From: Microvirga lupini
GTDB lineage: Bacteria; Pseudomonadota; Alphaproteobacteria; Rhizobiales; Beijerinckiaceae
Length of the DNA: 64,000 nt
Direction of reading: 5' to 3'
Assembly (NCBI RefSeq): GCF_014191055.1
Contig: NZ_JACHWB010000004.1
Coordinates: 372,001-436,000 of the forward strand
Numbering within the stretch: the first letter of the stretch is position 1; every line of letters starts with the position of its first letter. Shown here piece by piece: positions 27,465 through 36,485 of the stretch. The notes under the pieces were generated by a model, which ran no database searches, was not told the DNA's origin, and worked only from the letters and a program-made list of their open reading frames with translations. A program made the position numbers and the translations under genes.

Positions 27465-28460
27465 TCAGATGTCGGCCTCGGAACCTTCCGGCTTCCACTC
27501 ATCGGCCCGCAGCGCCTTGATCCGTGGACCCAGGACCCGCACGTAGGCCTCCGCGGTGTTCGCAAGCCAGCCGTAGTACTCGGGCCACTTGTCCGTCCGG
27601 GCGAAGTCCGCCGGCTTGAGCCCGGTGTAGATGTGGCTCTCCTTCTTGCCGGGGAGCTCCTTCCACTGCAGCTCCATCCCGAGCCCGGCCTCGATGGCCG
27701 CCTTGTCCCGCGAGAGCAGGTGGAAGAAGGCCTTCGCCTGGTCGTCGCCCATGACGAGGTTGACCGCGATGCCCTGGTCCCGGACGAGGGCCATGGTGTC
27801 GAGGCGGAACCCGGACCGGCCGATGCTGAAGGACACCCAATGCTGCGGCTGCGGCTTGATCGGGCGGATCTTGCCGTTGCGCCCGGCCAGGTGCTTCATG
27901 AACCCGGTCCAGAATTCCAACTGAGTCTGCTTCGCCTCCGTCAGATCGCCGGCCTCGATCCTGTGGGCCGCCTGCGAGACCTGGCGGCTCCAGTCGTTCG
28001 GCTTGGACACGATGTTGAACTTGGGCGCAGGTTCGGATTGCCCGATCTTCCAGAGCTCGACCTCCAGGCCGAAGAACTGGAATTCCTCGTCGGTGATCCC
28101 GTTGAGCCAGTCGAGCGTCGCCCGGTGCTCCTCCGTGAAGCGCTGGGCGATCCAGACGATGGTGACCGCCTTCAGCCCGGAGGCGTAGACGAGAAGCTGG
28201 CCCAGGTGGGTGTGGTCGGTGCGCTCAAGCTGGTTCTCGATCAGCACCCAGTTGCCGGTGCGCAGGTCCTTGCAGAGGATGTCGGCCCGGAACGGCCCCA
28301 CGTCCTTCTCCTGGGCCTCCAGCTCCAGGTCGAGGCCAATGGTCTCGCCCAGCACCTCCAGGTTTTCCGGCCTGGCGAGCCACGGCGTGAAGTCGGCCGA
28401 CTCCGACGACCAGACGCTCCGAAGGTCGACCTTCTGCAGCCGCCCAAGACTGATGTTCAT
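27465..28460 (-). CDS. DUF4268 protein with PD-(D/E)XK nuclease-like N-terminus
   Basis: This 331-residue protein has an N-terminal restriction-nuclease-like domain, VGPFRADILCKDLRTGNWVLIENQLERTDHTHLGQLLVYASGLKAVTIVWIA (about residues 53-105). D...E-x-Q supplies the nuclease-type acidic pair, and the HLGQLLVYA helix is typical. The C-terminal half (about 160-310: WVSFSIGRSGFRLDTMAL, WKELPGKKESHIY) is DUF4268. Such proteins occur beside restriction and defence genes. It is divergent from the SNF2-type helicase across 280 bp. Confidence 0.8.
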   Translation of the reverse strand: MNISLGRLQKVDLRSVWSSESADFTPWLARPENLEVLGETIGLDLELEAQEKDVGPFRADILCKDLRTGNWVLIENQLERTDHTHLGQLLVYASGLKAVTIVWIAQRFTEEHRATLDWLNGITDEEFQFFGLEVELWKIGQSEPAPKFNIVSKPNDWSRQVSQAAHRIEAGDLTEAKQTQLEFWTGFMKHLAGRNGKIRPIKPQPQHWVSFSIGRSGFRLDTMALVRDQGIAVNLVMGDDQAKAFFHLLSRDKAAIEAGLGMELQWKELPGKKESHIYTGLKPADFARTDKWPEYYGWLANTAEAYVRVLGPRIKALRADEWKPEGSEADI

Positions 28461-28671
28461 TCCCGCGCCCCCCGGCCTGTGTTTGGTCGCCGTTAACCGT
28501 GGCCATTCTTCGCAGCTTTGACGCCCAGGAGAACCCCAACGAATCGCCTATACGGTCATTGCGGATCTGGATTCGCGCAAGTCGGCGGGGCGAGCAAGGC
28601 CTTGGATCGATTGCTCGAATCCAGGGTTCGTGCACAATTCGGCAAAACCCAAGAACATGCGGGGGGCAACC

Positions 28672-28734
28672 ATGGACATGCAGACGATCACCCGGCCCAT
28701 CTCGGGGCGGCCTTCCAACCGGGCGAACGGGTAA
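28672..28734 (+). CDS. 20-codon leader ORF before the helicase-methylase operon
   Basis: ATG at 28672 opens MDMQTITRPISGRPSNRANG and stops with TAA at 28732-28734, 6 nt before the helicase start. A very strong GGGGGG-type ribosome site (28661-28666, about 5-8 nt upstream) precedes it, whereas no comparable site lies before the helicase ATG. It could couple ribosomes into the helicase gene or act as a regulatory leader peptide. Its reality rests on position only. Confidence 0.45.
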   Translation: MDMQTITRPISGRPSNRANG

Positions 28735-28740
28735 ACCGCC

Positions 28741-31674
28741 ATGGCCCGTGGATCCCTTGTGGCGGGTGCCCGCATCCGTGTCCGTGACGCCGAATGGGTG
28801 GTCGGCCACGTCGAGCCCAGCCCCCTGTCCGGCAATGTGATCCATGCCGTCGGCCTGTCCGGCGTCGTGCGCGACAAGGCGGCGATCTTCGTCGAGACGG
28901 TTGAAAAGGTGCGGGGGCGCGGGATCGAGGTGGTCGATCCGGCCAACGTCACCCTCGTGGCCGACGACTCCTCCGGCTACACCGACACCCTGCTCCACCT
29001 TGAGGCTGCCCTGCGGAAGTCCGCCCCCACGGGCGAGGCGATCCAGGTGGCCGGCAAGGCCGCCATCGACGACCTGGATTTTCAGCTGGAGCCCGTGCGC
29101 CTTGCCTTGAAGGCGCCCCGCGCCCGCATCCTGATCGGCGACGACGTCGGCCTGGGCAAGACCCTGGAGGCGGGCCTGCTCACCTCGGAGCTGATCCTGC
29201 GCCGCCGCGCCAAGCGGATCCTGGTCGTCGCCACCAAGGCGATGCTGGCCCAGTTCCAGCACGAGTTCTGGACCCGCTTCTCGGTGCCGCTCGTGCGCAT
29301 CGACAGCGACAAGATCCGCCAGATCCGCGCCCGGATCCCGCTCAACCACAACCCCTTCGACCAGTTCGACAAGGCGATCATCTCGGTCGACACCCTCAAG
29401 AACGACCTCCAGTATCGCACCGCGCTGGAGAAGGCGTGGTGGGACCTGATCATCATCGACGAGGCCCACAACGTCGCCGAGCGCCGGGGCGCCGGCGGGG
29501 TGAGCCAGCGCAACCAGCTGGCGGAGCGCCTGGCGTCCCGCTCGGACGCGCTGGTGCTCATGTCGGCCACGCCGCATGACGGCTCCCGCCGCAGCTTCGC
29601 AAGCCTGATGCGGATGCTGGACCCAACCTCCATCGCTGATCCCGACAGCTACGGGCCGGAGGACATCAAGGGCCTGTTCGTGCGCCGCTTCCGCACCACG
29701 CCCTCCGTCCGCGCCGCCCTGAAGAGCAAGGTCCAGAAGCGCGTCACCAACCGCATCAACTTTGCGCCGTCGCCGGCCGAGGAGGCCGCCTACGAGATCC
29801 TGGCCAATCTCGACCTGCAGCAGGACAAGGCCGCCCGGAACCGCGGGCAGCGCCTGTTCAAGACGCTCCTGGAGAAGGCGCTGTTCTCCAGCCCGGCAGC
29901 CTGCGCCGAGACGCTCGACAAGCGGATCAAGGCGCTCATCAAGGAGGGCAGCCCTGAAGCGGAGGCCGACGCCTCCGCCCTCGGGAAGCTGCTCGACGCG
30001 GTCCAGGCCATCGGGGCCGAGGACTTCACCAAGTACCAGCGCCTGCGCAAGCTGCTCGCCGACATCAAGTGGTCGCCGAAGAAGAAGGACGACCGCATCG
30101 TCGTCTTCTCCGAGCGCATTGCCACCTTGGAATGGCTCGCCGAGCGCCTGCGCGCGGATCTCGGGCTGAACGAGGAGCAGGTGAAGACCCTGCACGCCTC
30201 CGGTGGCGACGCCGACCGCAAGGCGCAGGAGGTGGTCCGCGACTTCGGGCTGGAGCGCTCGCCGATCCGCATCCTGCTCGCGTCCGACATGGCGTCCGAG
30301 GGCCTGAACCTCCACTACCTGTCGCGCAAGCTCGTTCACTTCGACATCCCCTGGGCACTGCTCACGTTCCAGCAGCGCAACGGCCGCATCGACCGTTACG
30401 GGCAGGAGCACCAGCCTCACATCTGGTACCTCGTCGCCGAGCCGGCCCAGCCGAAGATCCGGGGCGACCTGCGCGTCCTCGACCGCCTGATCGAGAAGGA
30501 CGAAGCGGCACAGGACAGCATCAGCGATCCTTCCGCATTCCTTGGCACCAACGACGAACTGGAGCAGGAGGACGTCGTCGCGCAGGCCATCGAGAAGGGC
30601 CTGTCCGCGGAGCAGTTCGAGGCCGAGATGGACGCCCGGGCGGATGCTTCGGACGCTGCGGGCGACGACGCCTACGCCGCCCTGGAGGCGTTCTTCGAGA
30701 TCGCCCAGCCGGAAGCGCCTGCCGTCCCGGCCGAGCGCGAGGCGGGGCGCCCGTCGGTGTTCGAGACGACCTTCGACTTCACGACGGCGGCGCTCGAACG
30801 GGTGAAGGCGTGGAAGCACGACCTGGAGTACGAGGTCGACCGGAAGGACCGGGTGATCACTCTGCCGATTCCGGACGACTTCCGCGAGCGTTCGGACTTC
30901 GGCGGACGGGCGGCCCGTGCGGTCGACGCGCGCTTCATGCCGCCCGAGGCCGAGCCACAGGACGGACGGGTCAGGCTGACCGACAACCGCTCGCTGATGA
31001 ACGACCGCATCGTCGCCTCGCGCCAGGGCGCCGGCGGTGGCTGGCCGGAGTTCCAGTACCTGTGGGACGTCCATCCGGCGGTCGACTGGCTGGCGGACAA
31101 GATTTCGGGCGTGTTCGGCCGCCAGAACGCGCCGGTGGCGCGCCTGGTCGGTGTTCTTGAGCCCAAGCAGACGGCGTTCGTCTTCAACGGCGTTGTTCCG
31201 AACCTCAAGGGGCAGCCCCTGGTGGACGAGTGGCCCGTCGTCCTGTTCTCCGGATCCGAGTTCGCAGGGATCGAGACGGTGCGCGAGTTCCTCGCGCGGG
31301 CTGGTCTTGGCCGAACTGAGATCCCCAACATCGGCGCAACCCGTCTCGACGACGTGCAGAAGCTGGTGGAGGAGGCGGTCAACCGCGCCCAGACCTACGT
31401 GCATGAGGCCCGGAAGCGCTTCCAGAACGAACTCGATGGGGAGCTGCTGGCCATTGACGAGCGGCTTGAAAAGCTGCGCGCCCAGCACCGTCAAGCAATC
31501 AGAGACCTGTTCGGCCGCCTGGAGGACAACGCCATCCAGCGCAGCAAGAAGGCGCGCCAGGAGGAGAAGGTGGAGCAGATCTTCGCGTCGTGGTGGGACT
31601 GGATCAAGAAAACGCGCGAGACGCCGAACGATCCCAATCCTTACGTCCGCCTTGTAGCCGTGTTTCGGGGGTGA
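28741..31674 (+). CDS. SNF2-type helicase (DrmD-like), first gene of the defence operon
   Basis: This 977-residue SF2/SNF2 ATPase has Walker A in GDDVGLGKTLEAGLL (about residue 136), motif II in IIIDEAHNV (about 240) and motif III in MSATPHDG (about 276). The C-terminal lobe carries LLASDMASEGLNLHYL and QQRNGRIDRYGQ (about 545). A long tail (residues 620-977) has coiled-coil-like segments (ALEAFFEIA...RHQAIRDLFGRLEDNAIQRSKKARQEEKVEQ). The overall type resembles DrmD, the SNF2 helicase of class 1 DISARM, and helicases of BREX loci. The next gene starts 4 bp after the stop. It likely translocates on or remodels invading DNA together with the methyltransferase. Confidence 0.8.
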   Translation: MARGSLVAGARIRVRDAEWVVGHVEPSPLSGNVIHAVGLSGVVRDKAAIFVETVEKVRGRGIEVVDPANVTLVADDSSGYTDTLLHLEAALRKSAPTGEAIQVAGKAAIDDLDFQLEPVRLALKAPRARILIGDDVGLGKTLEAGLLTSELILRRRAKRILVVATKAMLAQFQHEFWTRFSVPLVRIDSDKIRQIRARIPLNHNPFDQFDKAIISVDTLKNDLQYRTALEKAWWDLIIIDEAHNVAERRGAGGVSQRNQLAERLASRSDALVLMSATPHDGSRRSFASLMRMLDPTSIADPDSYGPEDIKGLFVRRFRTTPSVRAALKSKVQKRVTNRINFAPSPAEEAAYEILANLDLQQDKAARNRGQRLFKTLLEKALFSSPAACAETLDKRIKALIKEGSPEAEADASALGKLLDAVQAIGAEDFTKYQRLRKLLADIKWSPKKKDDRIVVFSERIATLEWLAERLRADLGLNEEQVKTLHASGGDADRKAQEVVRDFGLERSPIRILLASDMASEGLNLHYLSRKLVHFDIPWALLTFQQRNGRIDRYGQEHQPHIWYLVAEPAQPKIRGDLRVLDRLIEKDEAAQDSISDPSAFLGTNDELEQEDVVAQAIEKGLSAEQFEAEMDARADASDAAGDDAYAALEAFFEIAQPEAPAVPAEREAGRPSVFETTFDFTTAALERVKAWKHDLEYEVDRKDRVITLPIPDDFRERSDFGGRAARAVDARFMPPEAEPQDGRVRLTDNRSLMNDRIVASRQGAGGGWPEFQYLWDVHPAVDWLADKISGVFGRQNAPVARLVGVLEPKQTAFVFNGVVPNLKGQPLVDEWPVVLFSGSEFAGIETVREFLARAGLGRTEIPNIGATRLDDVQKLVEEAVNRAQTYVHEARKRFQNELDGELLAIDERLEKLRAQHRQAIRDLFGRLEDNAIQRSKKARQEEKVEQIFASWWDWIKKTRETPNDPNPYVRLVAVFRG

Positions 31675-31677
31675 ACC

Positions 31678-34600
31678 ATGCCGATTGAACTCGCCGGTAT
31701 TTCGAACGAAAACGAATTCTACTCCGAGCACTACCTCTCGACGATCTTCGAGGGGGACATCGAGGAGACCTTCCGCGGGTGGAAGGAGGCCGAAAAGGCT
31801 GGGGAGACTCCGCCGAACAAGCTCATGGAGAAGGTCGGCGTCCAATGGCGTCGCCTGTCCGCGGCCTACCTTGAGGAGCGGGACGACCGCAAGCGCCTCC
31901 TGATCGGGCGCACGTTCGCTCATGAGATGCTGACCGCCTTGGGCTTCGAGCGGCATTCGGAGCTCGTTGTCGACGCTGAGGGCAAGCTCATCCCCGTTCT
32001 GGCTCGCCGTTCGTTCCACGACGGCCGTGACGCCGTCTGGGTGGTCGAGGTGCCGTCGCCGGCCGGAGCCGACTTCGAGGTCGACCCGCTGCAGATCCGG
32101 TTCCGGTGCGAGCAGTTCGAGGGGATCGCAACCGCGGAGGAGGTCGAGAAGCGCCGCAAGGACAATGCCGAGGCGGCCCTCGTGAAGGGCATCTTCGCGC
32201 TTGAGGCGCCCCCACGCTTCGTCGTGCTCCTCAGCATGTCCCAGGCAGTCCTGATCGACCGTAACAAGTGGTCCGACAGCCGCCTGCTGCGTTTCCGCTT
32301 CCCGGAAATCTTCGGGCGCGGCGACAACGCAACCGTCGGCGTAACGGCGGCTCTGCTGCATGCCGCGTCGCTGGCTCCGGGATCGGGAACCTCGCTCATC
32401 GACCGGATCGACGAGGAAAGCCACCGGCATGCCTTCGGCGTCTCGCAGGATCTCAAGTACGCACTTCGGGAGGCCATTGAACTTCTCGGCAACGAGGCGG
32501 CGGAACTGATTGTCGCCAAGCGCCGGGCCAACAAGGAAGGTGTTTTCACGGGAGGGAATGCCCTCGACGCGGAAAAGCTCACGACCGAATGCCTGCGGTA
32601 CATGTACCGCCTTCTCTTCCTGTTCTTCATCGAAGCGCGTCCGGAGCTTGGCTTCGCGCCCATGAAGGCGAAGGCATACCGCATGGGCTACAGCCTGGAG
32701 AGCCTGCGCGAGCTTGAGTTGGTTCCTCTGGAGACGGACGAGGACCGCAACGGCCATTATATCTCGGACACCCTCGACACGCTGTTCAGCGTGGTCTTCG
32801 AGGGAACACCCGGAGCCGGCGTGGCGAAGGGGGACCTCACCGAGGAGTTCACCTTCAACCCGGTCCGGGCGCGCCTATTCTCGCCGGAGGCCATCGGGAC
32901 CTACTTGCGGGGACTGCAGTTCCGCAACGCGACCATGCAGCGGATCATCGAGCTCCTGTCGCTGTCGCGCGGTGACCGCACACGGGGGCGCGGCCGCATC
33001 TCGTATGCCCAGCTCGGGATCTCGCAGCTTGGCGCCGTCTACGAGTCGTTGCTGTCCTTCTCGGGCTTCTTCGCGTCCGAGGATCTGATTGAGCTCAAGC
33101 CCGCGGGCAAGCCGGCACCGGGGCCGCTGGAGGCAGCCTTCTTCGCCCCCCGGAGCCGGTCTGATAACTTCGACGAGAGCGAGATTGTCTACGAGGGGAC
33201 GACGGCGAAGATCTTCCCCAAGGGCACGTTCATCTATCGCTTGGCCGGACGCAACCGCGAGAACTCGGCCTCATTCTACACGCCTGAGCCCCTGGCCCGC
33301 GTCATGGTGAAGTACGCGCTGAAGGAGCTCCTTGCCGGCAAGAAGGCGGATGACATCCTGAAGCTGCGTATCGTCGAGCCCGCGATGGGATCGGCAGCAT
33401 TCCTGGTCGAGGTGGTCAACCAACTCGCCGACAAGTACCTGGAACTCAAGCAAGTGGAGCTCAAGAAGCGGATCCCGCACGAGCGCTATGCCTTGGAGCG
33501 TCAGAAGGTTCGCGCCTACCTGGCTGACCGGAACGTGTTCGGCGTCGACCTCAATCCGGTTGCCGTTGAGCTCGGGCAGGTGTCCCTCTGGCTCGATTGC
33601 CTCCATGAGGGTGGGTTTGCGCCCTGGTTCGAGGACCAAGTTCACGCCGGAAACTCGCTAGTGGGCGCCCGCCGGGCCGTATTCCCCGTATCCTCGCTCG
33701 ATGCGCGAAAGGAGGAGGACCGCTGGCACAAGCGTGGGCCGCGCGAGATCGGATGGTCTGGGGAGGCTCGCAAGGCGGAAGAGGTCTGGCACTTCCTTCT
33801 GCCAGATCCCGCCATGAGCACGTACGACCAGAAGGTGGTTCGTCCGCTTGCGCCCCAGGCCTGGGCTACGTTCGCTGAGTGGCGGCGCGACTTCATGCGT
33901 CCACTTGATAAGGATGAGATCGCAACCGTGAAGCGACTGTCCAGCGTGGTCGATACCCTGTTCGAGGATGTCGCAGATCGCCTTCAGGAAGTACGCAAGG
34001 AGGTTAATGACGAGATCTCGATCTGGCCGGCGGAACCGCAGCCAAACGAGCGGCACGTCGACTTCCAGGAGAAAATTCGCCGTCTGGAGAGCTTCCAAGG
34101 CCAGGGCGTTAAGAATGCCGTGTCGTGGCGTCGGCTCCGCAGCGCGATGGATGCATGGTGTGCTCTCTGGTTCTGGCCCATCGACCAAGCCGACAAGCTC
34201 CCGTCGAGGACAAAGTTCTTCCAAGACCTTGACCTCCTCCTCTCCCAAGGTGTCGACAACCAGAAGGTCGTCACTGGCGCGTTCGCGACTGGTGCATCTC
34301 AGGGGCGCTTGTTCGAGACCGTCACGCTGCCTGGCGCTAAAGGTTCAGGGGCCCTGTTTAGGACGGAGGAGCGCGTTGTTGAACTGCGAAAGAACGATCT
34401 GTTCGAAGATGTGAACGTCGATCAGCTAATCAAGGCATCGCCCTGGCTGCCGACCGCGATGGACGTCGCACACCGTCGCCGGTTCATGCATTTCGATCTT
34501 GAGTTCGCAGATGTGATGCGTGAGCGAGGGGGCTTTGATCTTGTCATTGGCAACCCGCCATGGCTAAAGCCTGCTTGGATTGATGCACATATCCTAAGCG

Positions 34601-36483
34601 AGCACGAGCCGACCTTCGGTATTCGAGAGGTTTCTGCCGCCGAGGTCGAGAAGGCTAAACCGCGTCTGTTCGAGCAGAACTCTCGCCTCAAGTCGTCCTA
34701 TCTTGATGACTACGTTGAAATCGGAGGATTGCAGGCGTTTCTGTCATCGCCAAACTGCTATCCCTTCGCCGGTGGAGGGCAAGCAAATCTGTACAAGTGT
34801 TTTATCGATCTGACCTTCCGGATCACCGCGAAGGGCGGCTTTGGAGCCCTCATCCACCAGGACAATCATCTCTCAGATCCGGAAGGCGGACCGCTGCGTC
34901 GTGCTTGGTATCGTCGCATTAGGCGGCATTATCACTTCCGGAATGCCATCACCCGGAGGATGTTCGCCGAGGTTAGCGACCGTAAAACCTTCAGCCTTAA
35001 TGTTTACGGCGGGCAAGAGCAGGAAATTGGGTTCGACCACGCCGCCTCACTTCTGCTCCCTACAATGATTGATGAGAGCTACAGTCACGATGGTGTCGGC
35101 TCCGTACCTGGCCTCAAGCGGCCTGAGGGCGGGTGGGACACTCGCGGCCATCGGAAGCGTATCGTACGAATCGACGATGAGGTTCTTCAGATATTCGCCT
35201 CAGTCATTGAGGAAGAAGGAACGCCAGCCGACTGTACCCGCTTCCTGTTCCCATTTTCGACGGAAACTCTTCAAATATTCAAGTCGTTTGGATTTGAACG
35301 TAGCTCTTTCGCTGTAGCTGCGAGATCTTTCCAGTCAAAGGGGCTGTGGGACGAAGGAGCTTCGACCAAGCGAGACAAGACTTTGGAGGTGAGGCCTCAC
35401 TTTCCTGAGTCTGACCTTGAACTTATACTTACGGGTCCGCTGATCTATGTGGCCAATCCCTTCTACAAGTGTGTTAGCTCAGCTGGATCAAAGGAGGTCG
35501 AAGTCGATCTGCAGGAGATCCCGAGTGAGTACATCCCTCGCGCAAGATATGGACGGATATGCAGTCGAGAGAGATTCCGACAAGGAATTCCCAGCTTGAG
35601 TTGGGATACAAAGAGATTGCATACAGATGTCTATAGAATTGCGTTTAGGAGGATGATGAGCCCTCCAACGGAACGGACATTAATATCTACGCTAATTCCA
35701 CCTGGCGTATCCCATGTGAACACAGTGGAGAGCATCGCATTTGATGACGAGAACAATCTCGTGTCTGCCTATCCACTATGGATATCGCTTCCGTTCGACT
35801 TCCTCGTAAAAGCCACAGGCATGTCCGACTTCCGGGAATCCAGTCTTAAGTTTTTCCCTTGGGCTTCTGTTGCGGACACAGCCAAACATCGCGCACTGCG
35901 ACTTTCCTGTTTGACCTCATCCTATTCGGAAATATGGGATCGATGCGCCGCGACCTTGGACGTCCTTCCATGGTCCTCGCGGGACCCGCGCCTAGCGGTC
36001 GAAACTGCGCATTCCGACCCAAGTCTGACGAAGTGGAGTCGTGATGCAGGCCTGAGGTCTGACTTCGCGCGGCGCCAAGCGCTGGTCGAGATTGATGTCC
36101 TTGTGGCCCAAGCGCTCGGGCTTACCCTCGATCAGCTCATAGAGATGTATCGCACGCAGTTTCACGTGCTGGACGAGAATGAGCGAGGCACATGGTACGA
36201 CCGCAACGGCCGCATCGTTTGGACCTGCTCGAAGGGCTTGTCGGGTATAGGTTGGCGGAAGCTGGATGGTCGTAAGCCGAGTGCCAAGGAGTGGGTGGAG
36301 ACTTACGCTAACCTAGGGGAGGGCGAGCGTCTGGAGTGCCACCTGCCAGTCGAGTTCCTGCCTGACGGGCCGAAAACTGTTCATCGTGTCTACGAGGCGC
36401 CGTTCGTCACGTGCGACCGCGAGGCTGATTACCGAACCGCATGGGCCTTCTTCGAAGCCCAGAACCAGAAGAAAGCCGCCTGA
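31678..36483 (+). CDS. N6-adenine DNA methyltransferase (PglX/DrmMI-like)
   Basis: This 1601-residue gamma-type adenine methyltransferase has motif I as RIVEPAMGSAAFLVEV (about residue 566, the DPAxGSGxF site with small changes) and motif IV as LVIGNPPWLKPAW (NPPW, about 958). The N-terminal 500 residues form the helical region seen in Eco57I/PglX-type enzymes. The part after NPPW (960-1430) should be the target-recognition domain. Its DNA (about 34.5-36.0 kb) is visibly A+T-richer than the rest of the gene. In DISARM and BREX such enzymes mark host DNA as self. It is co-directional with only 3 bp between neighbours on either side. No separate nuclease motif is obvious. Confidence 0.88.
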   Translation: MPIELAGISNENEFYSEHYLSTIFEGDIEETFRGWKEAEKAGETPPNKLMEKVGVQWRRLSAAYLEERDDRKRLLIGRTFAHEMLTALGFERHSELVVDAEGKLIPVLARRSFHDGRDAVWVVEVPSPAGADFEVDPLQIRFRCEQFEGIATAEEVEKRRKDNAEAALVKGIFALEAPPRFVVLLSMSQAVLIDRNKWSDSRLLRFRFPEIFGRGDNATVGVTAALLHAASLAPGSGTSLIDRIDEESHRHAFGVSQDLKYALREAIELLGNEAAELIVAKRRANKEGVFTGGNALDAEKLTTECLRYMYRLLFLFFIEARPELGFAPMKAKAYRMGYSLESLRELELVPLETDEDRNGHYISDTLDTLFSVVFEGTPGAGVAKGDLTEEFTFNPVRARLFSPEAIGTYLRGLQFRNATMQRIIELLSLSRGDRTRGRGRISYAQLGISQLGAVYESLLSFSGFFASEDLIELKPAGKPAPGPLEAAFFAPRSRSDNFDESEIVYEGTTAKIFPKGTFIYRLAGRNRENSASFYTPEPLARVMVKYALKELLAGKKADDILKLRIVEPAMGSAAFLVEVVNQLADKYLELKQVELKKRIPHERYALERQKVRAYLADRNVFGVDLNPVAVELGQVSLWLDCLHEGGFAPWFEDQVHAGNSLVGARRAVFPVSSLDARKEEDRWHKRGPREIGWSGEARKAEEVWHFLLPDPAMSTYDQKVVRPLAPQAWATFAEWRRDFMRPLDKDEIATVKRLSSVVDTLFEDVADRLQEVRKEVNDEISIWPAEPQPNERHVDFQEKIRRLESFQGQGVKNAVSWRRLRSAMDAWCALWFWPIDQADKLPSRTKFFQDLDLLLSQGVDNQKVVTGAFATGASQGRLFETVTLPGAKGSGALFRTEERVVELRKNDLFEDVNVDQLIKASPWLPTAMDVAHRRRFMHFDLEFADVMRERGGFDLVIGNPPWLKPAWIDAHILSEHEPTFGIREVSAAEVEKAKPRLFEQNSRLKSSYLDDYVEIGGLQAFLSSPNCYPFAGGGQANLYKCFIDLTFRITAKGGFGALIHQDNHLSDPEGGPLRRAWYRRIRRHYHFRNAITRRMFAEVSDRKTFSLNVYGGQEQEIGFDHAASLLLPTMIDESYSHDGVGSVPGLKRPEGGWDTRGHRKRIVRIDDEVLQIFASVIEEEGTPADCTRFLFPFSTETLQIFKSFGFERSSFAVAARSFQSKGLWDEGASTKRDKTLEVRPHFPESDLELILTGPLIYVANPFYKCVSSAGSKEVEVDLQEIPSEYIPRARYGRICSRERFRQGIPSLSWDTKRLHTDVYRIAFRRMMSPPTERTLISTLIPPGVSHVNTVESIAFDDENNLVSAYPLWISLPFDFLVKATGMSDFRESSLKFFPWASVADTAKHRALRLSCLTSSYSEIWDRCAATLDVLPWSSRDPRLAVETAHSDPSLTKWSRDAGLRSDFARRQALVEIDVLVAQALGLTLDQLIEMYRTQFHVLDENERGTWYDRNGRIVWTCSKGLSGIGWRKLDGRKPSAKEWVETYANLGEGERLECHLPVEFLPDGPKTVHRVYEAPFVTCDREADYRTAWAFFEAQNQKKAA

Positions 36484-36485
36484 AG

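Noticed and set aside
28225-32757. A 1510-codon open frame antisense to the DUF4268 and helicase genes
   Set aside because: It is opposite to genes with clear helicase, nuclease and methyltransferase motifs, has no recognisable domain and reads like reverse-frame sequence of G+C-rich DNA.
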